Shown here in pieces: positions 1 through 7,960 of a stretch of DNA of 64,000 nucleotides (position 1 is its first letter; every line of letters begins with the position of its first letter). Source of the stretch: Nitrososphaerota archaeon (GTDB taxonomy: Archaea > Thermoproteota > Nitrososphaeria > Nitrososphaerales > Gagatemarchaeaceae); contig JAFMAI010000002.1 in NCBI GenBank assembly GCA_029785085.1, forward strand, positions 1 through 64,000, given 5' to 3'. A program made the position numbers and the translations under genes. The notes below the pieces were generated by a model. It searched no databases and was not told the origin of the DNA. It saw only the letters and a list, made by a program, of their open reading frames with translations.

Positions 1-440
1 AGTAGTTCCCATAGTTGGGGATGCATACGCCGAACTTCATCAGCCCCGGGGGGTCTCAATCGGATAAAACATTACCTGCAGGCCAGTAGAAATCGAAGCC
101 ATCTCAACTCCGCCCCGGTTGCCGGGATCGCGGCTGGCGAAAACACCTAGGCTGCCTCCTAACAACCGAGTGAAAGGGTCAGTCGTCCTACCCGTCGTTG
201 AGAAAGAGGAACGGGGACCGAGGACTTTTCCGACGACACGGTTGAAGCACCCTGGCTGTGGGAGTGGTTTGATTGCAAGCTCGACGTCGTATCGTATCTA
301 GTACACACTGCAGACAATGTGCCAATAATCAACTCCGGCGGCAGAACATGCCGCCCCGCCGCTCAAGAAGAAAAGGTCTCGGACGAGGATTCGCCTAGAC
401 AAATACGGGGAGCCGCGGAAGGTGGCTCATGTGAAGTAAG
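1..440. other. Left-edge stretch without a recognisable gene
   Basis: Only short open frames with no recognisable family and unlike codon usage are present here. No tRNA, repeat or promoter could be supported. The right part leads into the gene remnant that follows. Confidence 0.4.
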
Positions 441-752
441 ATGCCAGAAAACCCCCCAAAGAAGACAGCGCCGAGGCACACATCTTCGAGCTTTCCATGT
501 TCTTGATCACTACGGCGATATGGCGCGTCCATGAGCCGAAGATGTATGGCCCGCCGAGGCTGAGAGAAGCGATAAACAGGCCGGCCGAAGTCTACGACAA
601 GTCAGATAGGCCCAAGTCAGATCCGTTGATGGCGTGGGCAAAAGCGGGGATAGACTCACCCGAACAAATTTCAGGTAACAGCGTCCTACGAGGCATTCAC
701 CGTATTCCTCGACAGGATGGTCATCGAATTCATAGACGAGATGGAGCGCTGA
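441..752 (+). pseudogene. Frameshifted remnant of a small helical protein
   Basis: Three frames together give one plausible protein. It opens at ATG 441 (MPENPPKK), continues in another frame (AHIFELSMFLITTAIW, then EPKMYGPPRLREAINR), and after a shift near 668 ends ASYEAFTVFLDRMVIEF to a TGA at 750-752. The EPKxYGPxRL segment reminds me of small uncharacterised helical proteins such as DUF6092, but I hold that family name weakly. At least two frameshifts make it a decayed gene unless the assembly is wrong. It lies upstream of the acetamidase gene with no evident link to it. Confidence 0.35.
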
Positions 753-861
753 TACCTGCATCCCACCCCAAGGTACCTAACCCTCTGTCAAGCCTGGCCA
801 GGGAGTTTTCAGGGCCCGTCCAGTTCAACCCTTAAGACAGTCACGCGCGAAATATTGAACG

Positions 862-1800
862 TTGGCCTCTCACCGCGTAGGACGACAGACATTCCACTAT
901 AAGTGGGACAGGGCGCACAAACCGGCACTGACTATCCGACCTGGGGACACGGTCACTTTTGACGCCAACGACGTCCTGAGCTGGCAGTTGACGTCGAAGT
1001 CCACGTCTTCAGACTTGGAGAAACTCGACAACGAGAAGCTATACCCACTGGCTGGGCCGGTCTATGTGGAAGGGGCGGAGCCTGGCGACGCCCTGGTCCT
1101 TGACATATTGGATGTGAAGGTAGATGACTTCGGTTGGACAGCCATACTCCCTGGCCTAGGTCTGCTGGAGGAGTTCAAGAGGCCGTTCCTCTACAAATGG
1201 AACCTAGGCGGCGAAAGGTACGCCCGCTTCGAGAGGGGGATCAGGATTCCAATCAGGCCTTTCTGTGGCGTCCTGGGAGTGGCCCCTGCAGAGGCGGGCT
1301 CTTTCGAAGTCATGCCTCCCGGAAGGCACGGCGGGAACATGGACATCAGGCACACAACCGCAGGGAGCAGGGTGAGACTACCGGTCCAAGTGGAGGGGGC
1401 CTTGTTCTCGGCTGGTGACCTCCATGCGGCCATGGGGGATGGGGAGATTTGCGTATGCGCGATCGAATGCGCAGGCTCGGCGAAGATACGCTTCGGCCTA
1501 GAGAAAGAGGCGGGTCTGAACTATCCTGACTTCCAATCGAGGAGGGAGCCTACGTCGAGTGCGGGGTGGTACACGACTACAGGGATTGCGAGCGACCTTA
1601 TGGCGGCGGCCAAGGAGTCGGCCAGAGGCATGATTGACCACCTAACCAGAACCTACAAGCTCTCGAAAGAAGAGGCTTATGTCCTCTGCAGCGTGGCGGC
1701 CGATCTCAGAATCCACGAAGTCGTAGACTCACCCAACTGGGTGGTTGGAACAATGATTCCTCTCGATATCTTTCCTAGTCTTCACGGCAAGGGTCTATGA
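862..1800 (+). CDS. Acetamidase/formamidase family protein
   Basis: A 312-residue protein of the FmdA/AmdA family, which hydrolyses formamide or short aliphatic amides to ammonia and the carboxylate in the cytoplasm. The N-terminal GDTVTFDANDVLSWQLT block, the central VEGAEPGDALVLDI segment and the PGRHGGNMDIRH motif near residue 155-165 are typical of the family, and the length fits the shorter archaeal/bacterial members. The start is a TTG about 29 bp after a CTTAAGA box, which fits a leaderless transcript. Substrate cannot be told from sequence. The neighbours give no pathway hint; it may release ammonia for nitrogen assimilation. Confidence 0.85.
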   Translation: MASHRVGRQTFHYKWDRAHKPALTIRPGDTVTFDANDVLSWQLTSKSTSSDLEKLDNEKLYPLAGPVYVEGAEPGDALVLDILDVKVDDFGWTAILPGLGLLEEFKRPFLYKWNLGGERYARFERGIRIPIRPFCGVLGVAPAEAGSFEVMPPGRHGGNMDIRHTTAGSRVRLPVQVEGALFSAGDLHAAMGDGEICVCAIECAGSAKIRFGLEKEAGLNYPDFQSRREPTSSAGWYTTTGIASDLMAAAKESARGMIDHLTRTYKLSKEEAYVLCSVAADLRIHEVVDSPNWVVGTMIPLDIFPSLHGKGL

Positions 1801-2097
1801 TTACAAAAGGAGACATCGAAGCGTCTGGTCGCGCATACGCCAGACCTGCCGCGTCATCGTTTCACGCGTAGAAATCGCCGTTGGCGTCGGCACCTGCGGC
1901 TACGCGTCCAACGCAAACAGCGCAGTGGACGCGCCGAATGCGGCTGGACAGGTCTGAATGGACGCGAGTTGGGGGATGTCGCATGCCATCTTGCAGCGGT
2001 GCGCCAGGCGGGTTGTGCGAGCGTTCCACGGGGGTTCGCAGAATCTTAGCGTATCAGAAGCAAACGGTTCGCGGAAAACGTCGCCCCGCGGCTTTGG
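1801..2097. other. Intergenic region before pheA
   Basis: About 300 bp rich in GACGCG/GGCGTC-like words, with no supported gene. It ends in the pheA TATA box. No terminator with a clear T-tract is seen after the acetamidase gene. Confidence 0.4.
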
Positions 2098-2105
2098 TTA
2101 TATAA
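2098..2105 (+). promoter_or_regulatory. TATA box of pheA
   Basis: TTATATAA lies 32 bp (centre) before ATG 2134 and only 12 bp before ATG 2113. Archaeal transcripts begin about 25-30 bp after the TATA centre, so transcription should begin near 2128. This favours ATG 2134 as the true start. Confidence 0.6.
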
Positions 2106-2133
2106 TCACGTCATGGGCTTCGGTGGGAAAGCA

Positions 2134-2970
2134 ATGAAGACCCGTGGAATCGCGTTCCAAGGAGAGCACGGGGCTTACAGCGAGGAAGCGGTCCACCAGC
2201 ACTTCGGAACCGAGACAGACACAGTGCCCTGCAAGACCATCTCGGAAGTGTTCAACCTGACTGAGACAGGCGAAGTGCAGCACGGGGTGGTCCCGGTGGA
2301 GAATTCAATCGAGGGGAGCGTCCACGAGACCTACGACTCCTTGATAACGAGCAACACGAAGATAACCGGCGAGATAGTGCTAAGGGTGGTTCACTGCCTC
2401 ATCGCCCTGCCTTCAACCACAATAAGCGACGTAAAAGTGATCTATTCGCACCCTCAAGCCCTCGCTCAATGCAGGGGGTATCTCGCCACCCTCGGCGTGG
2501 AAGTGAAGGTATCCTACGACACTGCAGGGAGCGTCAAGATGATCAGAGACGGCCGCATGAAAGATGCAGCGGCTGTCGCGAGCATGGGCGCGGCTCAAAT
2601 CTATGAGATGAACGTGTTGAGACAGGGTATAGAAGACTACGGACACAACTACACCAGATTCTTGGTGATGTCGGCCAAAGAAAGCGAAAGGGCACCTATG
2701 TGCAAGACATCCGTCATCTTCTCAGTACCGCACGTGCCCGGCTCTCTGTACGCTTCACTCGAGACTTTCGCGACTCACGGGGTCAACCTGACCAAGATAG
2801 AGTCCAGACCCACCAGACAGCGCCCATGGGAATACTACTTCTTTCTAGATTCCGAAGGGCACAGGGACGAGGCGGCCCAGAAGGAAGCGCTGCGGGAATT
2901 GGTAAAGAGGACGACGTTCCTGAAAGTACTGGGTTCGTACCCTCGAGCACGGCCCGAACCGCCGCAATGA
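2134..2970 (+). CDS. pheA: Prephenate dehydratase
   Basis: Converts prephenate to phenylpyruvate, the Phe-specific step. The catalytic domain starts GIAFQGEHGAYSEEAV, contains VPVENSIEGSV and ends with the NYTRF segment (catalytic TRF motif). The C-terminal ACT domain has the ESRPTR signature for Phe feedback binding. Length of about 278 residues matches monofunctional PheA. The in-frame ATG at 2113 falls too near the TATA box, so ATG 2134 is used. It is separated from the large aro cluster by the asparagine synthetase/Lrp pair but completes the phenylalanine branch, since chorismate mutase is encoded in the fusion gene at 13740. Confidence 0.95.
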   Translation: MKTRGIAFQGEHGAYSEEAVHQHFGTETDTVPCKTISEVFNLTETGEVQHGVVPVENSIEGSVHETYDSLITSNTKITGEIVLRVVHCLIALPSTTISDVKVIYSHPQALAQCRGYLATLGVEVKVSYDTAGSVKMIRDGRMKDAAAVASMGAAQIYEMNVLRQGIEDYGHNYTRFLVMSAKESERAPMCKTSVIFSVPHVPGSLYASLETFATHGVNLTKIESRPTRQRPWEYYFFLDSEGHRDEAAQKEALRELVKRTTFLKVLGSYPRARPEPPQ

Positions 2971-3088
2971 CAGCCTGGTAGCCCTTGTAGGCATTCCGCG
3001 GTGCACCGGAACTTGTAGGTGCAGGCTTGTGGGCCCGCTACGGTCCATGCCTGGACTGGCGCTGGCGAGACGTGCTATGCGAATTTGC

Positions 3089-4048
3089 TCAGAGGTCATA
3101 GACGACCCCAGGAACCTTGGGGAACGGCTGCACCTCGCCGATATGTTTCGCCCCTACTATCCAGCCGACGATTCGTTCGATACCGATGCCAGCTCCAGCA
3201 GACGGTTTGATTCTTCCTTCTTCGGAGAGCCTGAGGAGGAGTGAGAAGTTTTTCTGGTCGATTCCATCCCTCTCCATCTTCGACACTATCCTGTCGTGCT
3301 CCCACTCGCGTCTGGCACCTGAGAGTATCTCCCCGTAATAGGGGACGAAGAGGTCGTAGTTGTCCCACCTTCCGGTGGCGGGGTCCTCGTAGTCGTAGAA
3401 CTCTCTGGGGATGTTTGTGACCCAAACGGGGCGACTTGTCTGCTGAGGCAGGACCAGCTCCCACTCTTGTCCATGCCTGGCTATCAGGTCCCGTCTATCG
3501 AGGACTTCGAACGGGGTCTTCATCGCTTCGCGCCCGAAGGAGACAGGAAGATCCGAAGTCGTCTTCAGGTGAGCGACCAGGCCCGCGACGACGGCCTCCA
3601 CCAACTCCCGGACATCCTCGGAGCCGGCACCGCGCAACTCGAAATCAAACTGAGTGAACTCATAGGCATGCCGTCCGGTGTCCTTCCTTTCTCTCCTCTC
3701 AATCCTGACGTTCGGAGATAGGACGAAGAGCTTCGGGTACGCCGTCGAGGAGGCGACCAGCTTGTGGATGATCATGCTGTGCGTAGTCCTGACGGGCTCT
3801 CCATAGATTTCCGTCTCCACCCTCTTCTCGATGGAAGCCCCCGGGTCCGGCCAGAGGGGGTCTGTGGACTTCGAGAAGACCACAGGCAATAGCCAATCGA
3901 AACCTCGGCTCTCAAATTCACCAGTAAGGTATCTGAGAACCCTCGTGGTGACCTTCGCAACCTGCTCTTTCCTCTCCAACTCGTGGTCAGTAAGCAGATG
4001 GAGCGGCTTCGGGATTACAGTGGCGCCGGGCTCAAACGTTTCACTCAC
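3089..4048 (-). CDS. Archaeal asparagine synthetase (AsnRS-like, AS-AR type)
   Basis: A 319-residue class II aminoacyl-tRNA synthetase-like catalytic core without an anticodon-binding domain. Class II motif 2 is visible as FEFTQFDFELRG-like sequence (EFTQFDFELRG), and motif 3 as the glycine-rich AGAGIGIERIVGWIVG near the C-terminus. This fits the archaeal AsnRS paralogue known to make asparagine from aspartate, ATP and ammonia, related to AsnA. It starts at GTG 4048, 27 bp from a GATTATAT box, so it is probably leaderless. It diverges from an Lrp/AsnC-type regulator across a palindrome, which fits amino-acid-responsive control. A truncated tRNA synthetase with no synthetic role is the less likely alternative. 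Confidence 0.8.
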   Translation of the reverse strand: MSETFEPGATVIPKPLHLLTDHELERKEQVAKVTTRVLRYLTGEFESRGFDWLLPVVFSKSTDPLWPDPGASIEKRVETEIYGEPVRTTHSMIIHKLVASSTAYPKLFVLSPNVRIERRERKDTGRHAYEFTQFDFELRGAGSEDVRELVEAVVAGLVAHLKTTSDLPVSFGREAMKTPFEVLDRRDLIARHGQEWELVLPQQTSRPVWVTNIPREFYDYEDPATGRWDNYDLFVPYYGEILSGARREWEHDRIVSKMERDGIDQKNFSLLLRLSEEGRIKPSAGAGIGIERIVGWIVGAKHIGEVQPFPKVPGVVYDL

Positions 4049-4070
4049 AAAGTTACATAGCTGCGATGAA

Positions 4071-4078
4071 ATATAATC
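4071..4078 (-). promoter_or_regulatory. TATA box of the asparagine synthetase gene
   Basis: On the minus strand this reads GATTATAT, centred 27 bp before the GTG start at 4048. This is the usual spacing for a leaderless archaeal transcript. Confidence 0.55.
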
Positions 4079-4089
4079 ATTAAGCTAAA

Positions 4090-4112
4090 TTTTCTGGCAT
4101 CTTGCCGGAAAA
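4090..4112. promoter_or_regulatory. Palindromic operator candidate between divergent genes
   Basis: TTTTCTGGCA (4090-4099), a TCT spacer, then TGCCGGAAAA (4103-4112): ten-base arms with one mismatch. It sits between the asparagine synthetase TATA box (4071-4078) and the Lrp TATA box (4118-4126). From there a bound dimer could affect both promoters. Lrp/AsnC proteins bind such imperfect palindromes, so the adjacent regulator is the natural candidate; binding itself is inferred. Confidence 0.5.
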
Positions 4113-4117
4113 CAAAT

Positions 4118-4126
4118 GGTTTAATT
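4118..4126 (+). promoter_or_regulatory. TATA box of the Lrp/AsnC regulator
   Basis: GGTTTAATT is centred 29 bp before the ATG at 4151, consistent with leaderless transcription. Confidence 0.5.
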
Positions 4127-4150
4127 CCAATTCCACGGCATACTGACAGT

Positions 4151-4594
4151 ATGATGGACGCTAAGGACTCGAAGATACTCGCTGAGTTGGTATGCGACGG
4201 CCGGAGACCCATCGTTGATATTGCTAGCCACTTAGGGTTGCCTCGGGCCACAGTCCAGGATAGGTTGAGGAGGATGATGGAGTCAGGGGTGATAAGGAAA
4301 TTCGTCGCAATCCCGGACTACTCCAAAATCGGGAAGCGGGTGATGGCCTACGTCTTCGTCGCCTTCGGAGGCGAAGGGAGGCTCTCACAGAGGACGCTCG
4401 CAGAGGCGATATCGAAGATGCCGGGGGTCTACGAGGTGTCAGTGATTTCGGGGGAGTGGGACATTCTACTGAAGGTCAGGGCAAACACGTTAGAGGAGAT
4501 TGGAAACCTCGTCGTTGACAGGTTGAGGTCCATGAGCGGGGTCGAAAAGACAGAGACCTGCGTCTCATTCCAAACTATCAAGGAGAGCTTCTAG
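4151..4594 (+). CDS. Lrp/AsnC family transcriptional regulator
   Basis: A 147-residue regulator. Residues about 4-60 form the AsnC helix-turn-helix (ILAELVCDGRRPIVDIASHL, then RATVQDRLRRMMESGVI). The rest is the RAM/ACT-like effector-binding domain with the VYEVSVISGEWDILLKV segment. Such proteins form dimers to octamers and respond to amino acids. It faces the asparagine synthetase gene across a palindrome and precedes the lysC-aro block by 270 bp, so either or both may be targets. Regulation of these genes is inferred from position only. Confidence 0.9.
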   Translation: MMDAKDSKILAELVCDGRRPIVDIASHLGLPRATVQDRLRRMMESGVIRKFVAIPDYSKIGKRVMAYVFVAFGGEGRLSQRTLAEAISKMPGVYEVSVISGEWDILLKVRANTLEEIGNLVVDRLRSMSGVEKTETCVSFQTIKESF

Positions 4595-4729
4595 TCTAGG
4601 ATTCTGTAGTCTTGTGTTTTGGATCCCAGGAAGCTCCTTCCAGGCCCAAGACCGAATTACGCCGGCCGGCCCGAAGAGGCACGTTCGTCGAGCAGGGCAA
4701 GGGGCGATGTACATCTTCGTGCACCAATT

Positions 4730-4737
4730 CATAAATA
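4730..4737 (+). promoter_or_regulatory. TATA box of the lysC-aro operon
   Basis: CATAAATA is the best TATA-like element between the Lrp gene and lysC. A start site 25-30 bp downstream (about 4758-4764) would give a leader of roughly 120 nt before lysC. That is exceptional in a window where most promoters look leaderless. The leader contains the short aromatic-rich frame and hairpins listed next. Confidence 0.5.
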
Positions 4738-4778
4738 GGTCACGGGTAGCCATCTGGTTCGCGAGAAACTTGGATGCC

Positions 4779-4841
4779 ATGACACGGGCTGACCGTCCCG
4801 ACCACTGGACCGTGTTTGGCTTTTTCGGCTATAGCTGGTAA
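4779..4841 (+). CDS. Aromatic-rich leader peptide of the lysC-aro operon (candidate)
   Basis: A 20-codon frame from ATG 4779 to TAA 4839-4841, just after the predicted transcript start. Its last eleven residues are WTVFGFFGYSW: two Trp, three Phe and one Tyr, the three end products of the downstream pathway. The codons are TGG 4806, TTT 4815, TTT 4821, TTC 4824, TAT 4830 and TGG 4836. The frame is open further upstream to 4614, but that part lies before the TATA box. The arrangement resembles bacterial trp/phe leader peptides. That it is translated and regulatory is inference. Confidence 0.55.
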   Translation: MTRADRPDHWTVFGFFGYSW

Positions 4842-4874
4842 GAATCCCTTCCAGCTTTCAACTTGGGGGATTCT
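4833..4874 (+). promoter_or_regulatory. Competing hairpins between leader peptide and lysC
   Basis: Hairpin A pairs AGCTGG (4833-4838, the last Ser-Trp codons) with CCAGCT (4851-4856). Hairpin B pairs AGAATCCC (4841-4848) with GGGATTCT (4867-4874), extended by two T-G wobbles (4849-4850 with 4865-4866). B begins on the last base of the leader stop codon and hides GGGGGA (4865-4870), the Shine-Dalgarno-like element 10 nt before the lysC ATG at 4881. The 3' arm of A lies in the loop of B, so A and B should compete. A third stem, ACACGG (4782-4787) with CCGTGT (4810-4815), is followed by TTTTT at 4821-4825. Confidence 0.55.
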
Positions 4875-4880
4875 AGTTCA

Positions 4881-6104
4881 ATGAGCAAGAGCAGGTTTCA
4901 TGAAATCGTCATAATCAAGTTCGGAGGGTCTGTGCTGGACGACGGACAAGCCATCGTTCAGGCTGTCGAGCTCATCGCCCGCACTCTCAGGAAGGGGGTG
5001 GGGGTTGTCGTCGTGGTCTCGGCGATGAAGGGGGTCACCGACGGCCTCCTCACCCTTTCCAAGGGAGTAAATCCCAACATGGAGGCATCTCTCGTAGACG
5101 AGCTCCTCTCGTCAGGGGAGAAGACTAGCGCCAGGCTTGTGGCTGCGTCCATGGCGCACCATGGGCTCAAGCCTGTTGTGATAGACACAGACACCCCTGG
5201 CTGGCCAATCATCACCGACGACAGGCATCAGGACGCCAACCCTATCATGGATGTCACACGACAGCGGAGCAGGGAGACCCTGCTCCCTATAATCGAGCGC
5301 GGCGAAGTCCCCATTGTGTGCGGTTTCCTGGGGCGGACCGAGACAGGGAAGGTGACCACCCTGGGGCGCGGTGGGAGCGACACCACTGCGGTCCTCCTGG
5401 GGAGCTGCCTCGGGTCAAAGGAGGTCGTGCTCATAAAGGACGTCGACGGAGTCTTCTCGAGCGATCCTGGGAGAGTGAAGAACCCCCAGCTGATCGAGAG
5501 TCTGAACGGCGAAGAGGCCGAGCTGCTCGCAGCGGGCGGGGCCAAGTTCCTGCATCTGAAGGCCCTCAGCTATCAGGCGCAGGGGCTTAAGATTAGGGTG
5601 ACCAGTCTGGAGAAACTCGACGCAGGGACGGTCATAGAAGGGGACATACCAGAGACCAAGGTAGAGGTGACCAACGTGGAGACCTCAATGATGACCATCG
5701 TCGGAATAGACCCTGCGCGCTTCGAGTCCGTTCAGGCGGTCGCCGACGCGATAAGTGGGTGCGACGCCAAGATTCTGGCCCTCTCCCTGGAGTCGACCTC
5801 AGCTATCTTCTACATCTCAGGGGGCCGAGAGGTACTCGACCGAGTCCATCATGTCCTAGTCGGGGAGAGGATCGGCAAGGCGGTGTCGTCCTACGACGGC
5901 CTGGCCATGATTTCGATTCGAGGGAGGGCCCTCGAGACCCAGCCAGGCATAGTCCAGCGGGTGACCCAGCCGCTGGCGAGTTCTGGAATCAACCTATTCG
6001 GGATCGTAACAATCCAGTCGTCTGTCCGGGTGTTCGTATCCGCGGACCAGGCGCAGCGGGCGTCTAAGCTGGTCAAGGAATCGATGATGGTGGGGGTGCA
6101 GTGA
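4881..6104 (+). CDS. lysC: Aspartate kinase
   Basis: Phosphorylates aspartate, the first step to aspartate semialdehyde. The amino-acid kinase domain opens with IIKFGGSVLDDG and carries the TTLGRGGSDTTAVLLG nucleotide-binding segment; two ACT domains occupy roughly residues 265-405. ATG 4881, preceded by GGGGGA, is preferred over the in-frame TTG 4863. Here aspartate semialdehyde is a building block for the archaeal shikimate route (with asd and aroA' next), besides threonine, methionine or lysine. The stop overlaps the asd start as GTGA. Expression may be set by the leader peptide and hairpins just upstream. Confidence 0.95.
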   Translation: MSKSRFHEIVIIKFGGSVLDDGQAIVQAVELIARTLRKGVGVVVVVSAMKGVTDGLLTLSKGVNPNMEASLVDELLSSGEKTSARLVAASMAHHGLKPVVIDTDTPGWPIITDDRHQDANPIMDVTRQRSRETLLPIIERGEVPIVCGFLGRTETGKVTTLGRGGSDTTAVLLGSCLGSKEVVLIKDVDGVFSSDPGRVKNPQLIESLNGEEAELLAAGGAKFLHLKALSYQAQGLKIRVTSLEKLDAGTVIEGDIPETKVEVTNVETSMMTIVGIDPARFESVQAVADAISGCDAKILALSLESTSAIFYISGGREVLDRVHHVLVGERIGKAVSSYDGLAMISIRGRALETQPGIVQRVTQPLASSGINLFGIVTIQSSVRVFVSADQAQRASKLVKESMMVGVQ

Positions 6105-7165
6105 GCAAGCTCCGGGCTGCGCTGCTGGGCGCGACGGGAGCGGTGGGCCAGAGATACCTCATGATGCTGAGCCGCCACCCTACCATCGAGCTCGAAGTGC
6201 TCATGGGAGGAGACTCAGCTGGCAGAGCTTACGGCGAAGCTGCCCGCTGGCTCGTCTCTGAGGACATCCCGGATAGATTCGCGGATAGGAAGGTACTCCC
6301 AACCGACCCGCGCAACGCGGAAGGGTGCGACGTTGTCTTCTCAGCGCTCCCCGCCGAGGCGGCTTCCACAGTCGAACCGGAGTTCGTCAAGGCTGGCCTC
6401 ACGGTGATAAGCGAAGCTAGCGCTCATAGGCTCGAGGAGGACGTCCCCCTAGTGATTCCGGAGGTCAACCCTGACCACCTCGGGCTCTTGGACTTGCAAA
6501 GGAAGAGGAGGGGATGGAGCGGTTCCCTGGTCGCCACCCCCAACTGTACTGTCACAGGACTAGCCATGGTCCTCAAGCCTCTATCGGACAGCTTCGCGCT
6601 AAGGCGCGCCATCGTAACGACAATGCAGGCGGTGTCAGGGGCGGGCTTCCCCGGCGTCCCTTCCATGTTGATCATGGAGAACGTCGTGCCATACATCAAG
6701 GGCGAGGAGGAGAAAGTCTCTGATGAGTCCCGGAAGATCCTTGGGACCCAATCGGAAATCGGGATTCGCAGCGCCAATCTGCAGATTGCTATTTCGTGCA
6801 ACAGGGTCCCGGTCATAGACGGCCACGTCGAGACGCTGTACGCTGAGCTTGGGAAGGACATCGAGCCGGAGGAGGCGGTGGACTGCCTGAATAGGTTCCG
6901 GGGTGCGCCTCAGGAACTGGGTCTCCCTTCGGCGCCCATGCAGCCAATCATCGTCAGGCCTGAGCCAGACAGGCCTCAGCCCCGCCTGGACCGCCTCTCT
7001 GGCTCGGTCCCAGGCATGAGCGTAGCGGTGGGGAGGGTACGGAGGGGGCTAGGCCGCGACTCGATTCAGCTAACACTCGTTTCTCACAACACAATCAGGG
7101 GCGCCGCAGGCACAGCGATACTCACGGCCGAACTTATGGATAACAAGGGGCAGCTCGGGAGATAG
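6101..7165 (+). CDS. asd: Aspartate-semialdehyde dehydrogenase
   Basis: Reduces aspartyl phosphate with NADPH to L-aspartate semialdehyde. The Rossmann motif GATGAVGQRYLMML is at the N-terminus, the catalytic cysteine is in ATPNCTVTG (about residue 148), and a typical GFPG follows. The 354-residue length matches archaeal/fungal-type Asd. It begins at GTG 6101 inside the lysC stop (GTGA), indicating translational coupling, and its product feeds the next gene's enzyme. Confidence 0.95.
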   Translation: MSKLRAALLGATGAVGQRYLMMLSRHPTIELEVLMGGDSAGRAYGEAARWLVSEDIPDRFADRKVLPTDPRNAEGCDVVFSALPAEAASTVEPEFVKAGLTVISEASAHRLEEDVPLVIPEVNPDHLGLLDLQRKRRGWSGSLVATPNCTVTGLAMVLKPLSDSFALRRAIVTTMQAVSGAGFPGVPSMLIMENVVPYIKGEEEKVSDESRKILGTQSEIGIRSANLQIAISCNRVPVIDGHVETLYAELGKDIEPEEAVDCLNRFRGAPQELGLPSAPMQPIIVRPEPDRPQPRLDRLSGSVPGMSVAVGRVRRGLGRDSIQLTLVSHNTIRGAAGTAILTAELMDNKGQLGR

Positions 7166-7168
7166 GGT

Positions 7169-7960
7169 TTGGTCTCAGGCAAGACGTTCAGGATTTCAAG
7201 AATCGTCGACCGCGGCAGGATGCTCTGCGTCCCAATGGATCACTCCATCACCAACGGCCCTATCAGAGGCCTCGAGGAGCCTGAGTTGATGATAAAATCT
7301 GTCGCCGAGGGCGGCGCGACTGCTTTCCTAGCCCACAAAGGCGTCCTGAAAGCCCTCAAGGAGGCGCCCCCGATCGGCATGATACTCCAACTCTCGGCGA
7401 GCACCGTCCTCGGACCAGCTCCCAACCGGAAGGTCCTGATATCGTCAGTCGAGGAGGGGGTCAGGCTCGGAGCCGACGCCGTCTCCGTCCACATCAACAT
7501 AGGCGCCAGGGAGGAGTCCGAGATGCTGGGCCAGCTTGGTATGGTTGCAGACGAGTGCGACAGCCTGCAGGTCCCGCTTATAGCCATGATGTACCCTCGC
7601 GGAGAAGGAATCAAGGACCCGAACGACCCAGACACCATCGCCCACGTGGCCCGCATCGGCGCCGAAGCTGGGGCTGACATTGTCAAGACGGTCTACACCG
7701 GAAGCATCGAGACGTTCAGGGAGGTCGTGAGGAAATGCCCCGCCCCCGTGGTGCTTGCGGGGGGCTCTAAGGTCGACTCCGACAGGGCCCTGCTCGAAAT
7801 GGCAGGCTCCGTCATGAGAGCGGGGGCGATGGGAGTGACCTTCGGGAGAAACGTCTTCGGGCACAGCGATCCTGTTGGCATTGTCAGGGCGCTGCGCAGC
7901 GTGGTGGTGGAAGGACAGTCCGCCGACAGAGCCATGGAGTCCCTCAGCCATGCTGACTGA
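7169..7960 (+). CDS. 2-amino-3,7-dideoxy-D-threo-hept-6-ulosonate synthase (ADH synthase)
   Basis: First step of the archaeal shikimate route. A class I aldolase-like enzyme (MJ0400 family, often called aroA') transfers a three-carbon unit from 6-deoxy-5-ketofructose phosphate onto aspartate semialdehyde. MDHSITNGP at the N-terminus, the Schiff-base lysine in DIVKTVYTG and the phosphate-binding VLAGGSKV loop are visible. It starts TTG 7169 directly after asd. Placement between asd and dehydroquinate synthase II settles its role over a fructose-bisphosphate aldolase paralogue. No DAHP synthase is seen in the window. Confidence 0.93.
   Translation: MVSGKTFRISRIVDRGRMLCVPMDHSITNGPIRGLEEPELMIKSVAEGGATAFLAHKGVLKALKEAPPIGMILQLSASTVLGPAPNRKVLISSVEEGVRLGADAVSVHINIGAREESEMLGQLGMVADECDSLQVPLIAMMYPRGEGIKDPNDPDTIAHVARIGAEAGADIVKTVYTGSIETFREVVRKCPAPVVLAGGSKVDSDRALLEMAGSVMRAGAMGVTFGRNVFGHSDPVGIVRALRSVVVEGQSADRAMESLSHAD

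Noticed and set aside
4614-4778. Longer version of the leader frame (75 codons from 4614)
   Set aside because: It begins before the only TATA-like box (4730-4737) and resembles no protein. It is kept in mind as an alternative to the leader-peptide reading.
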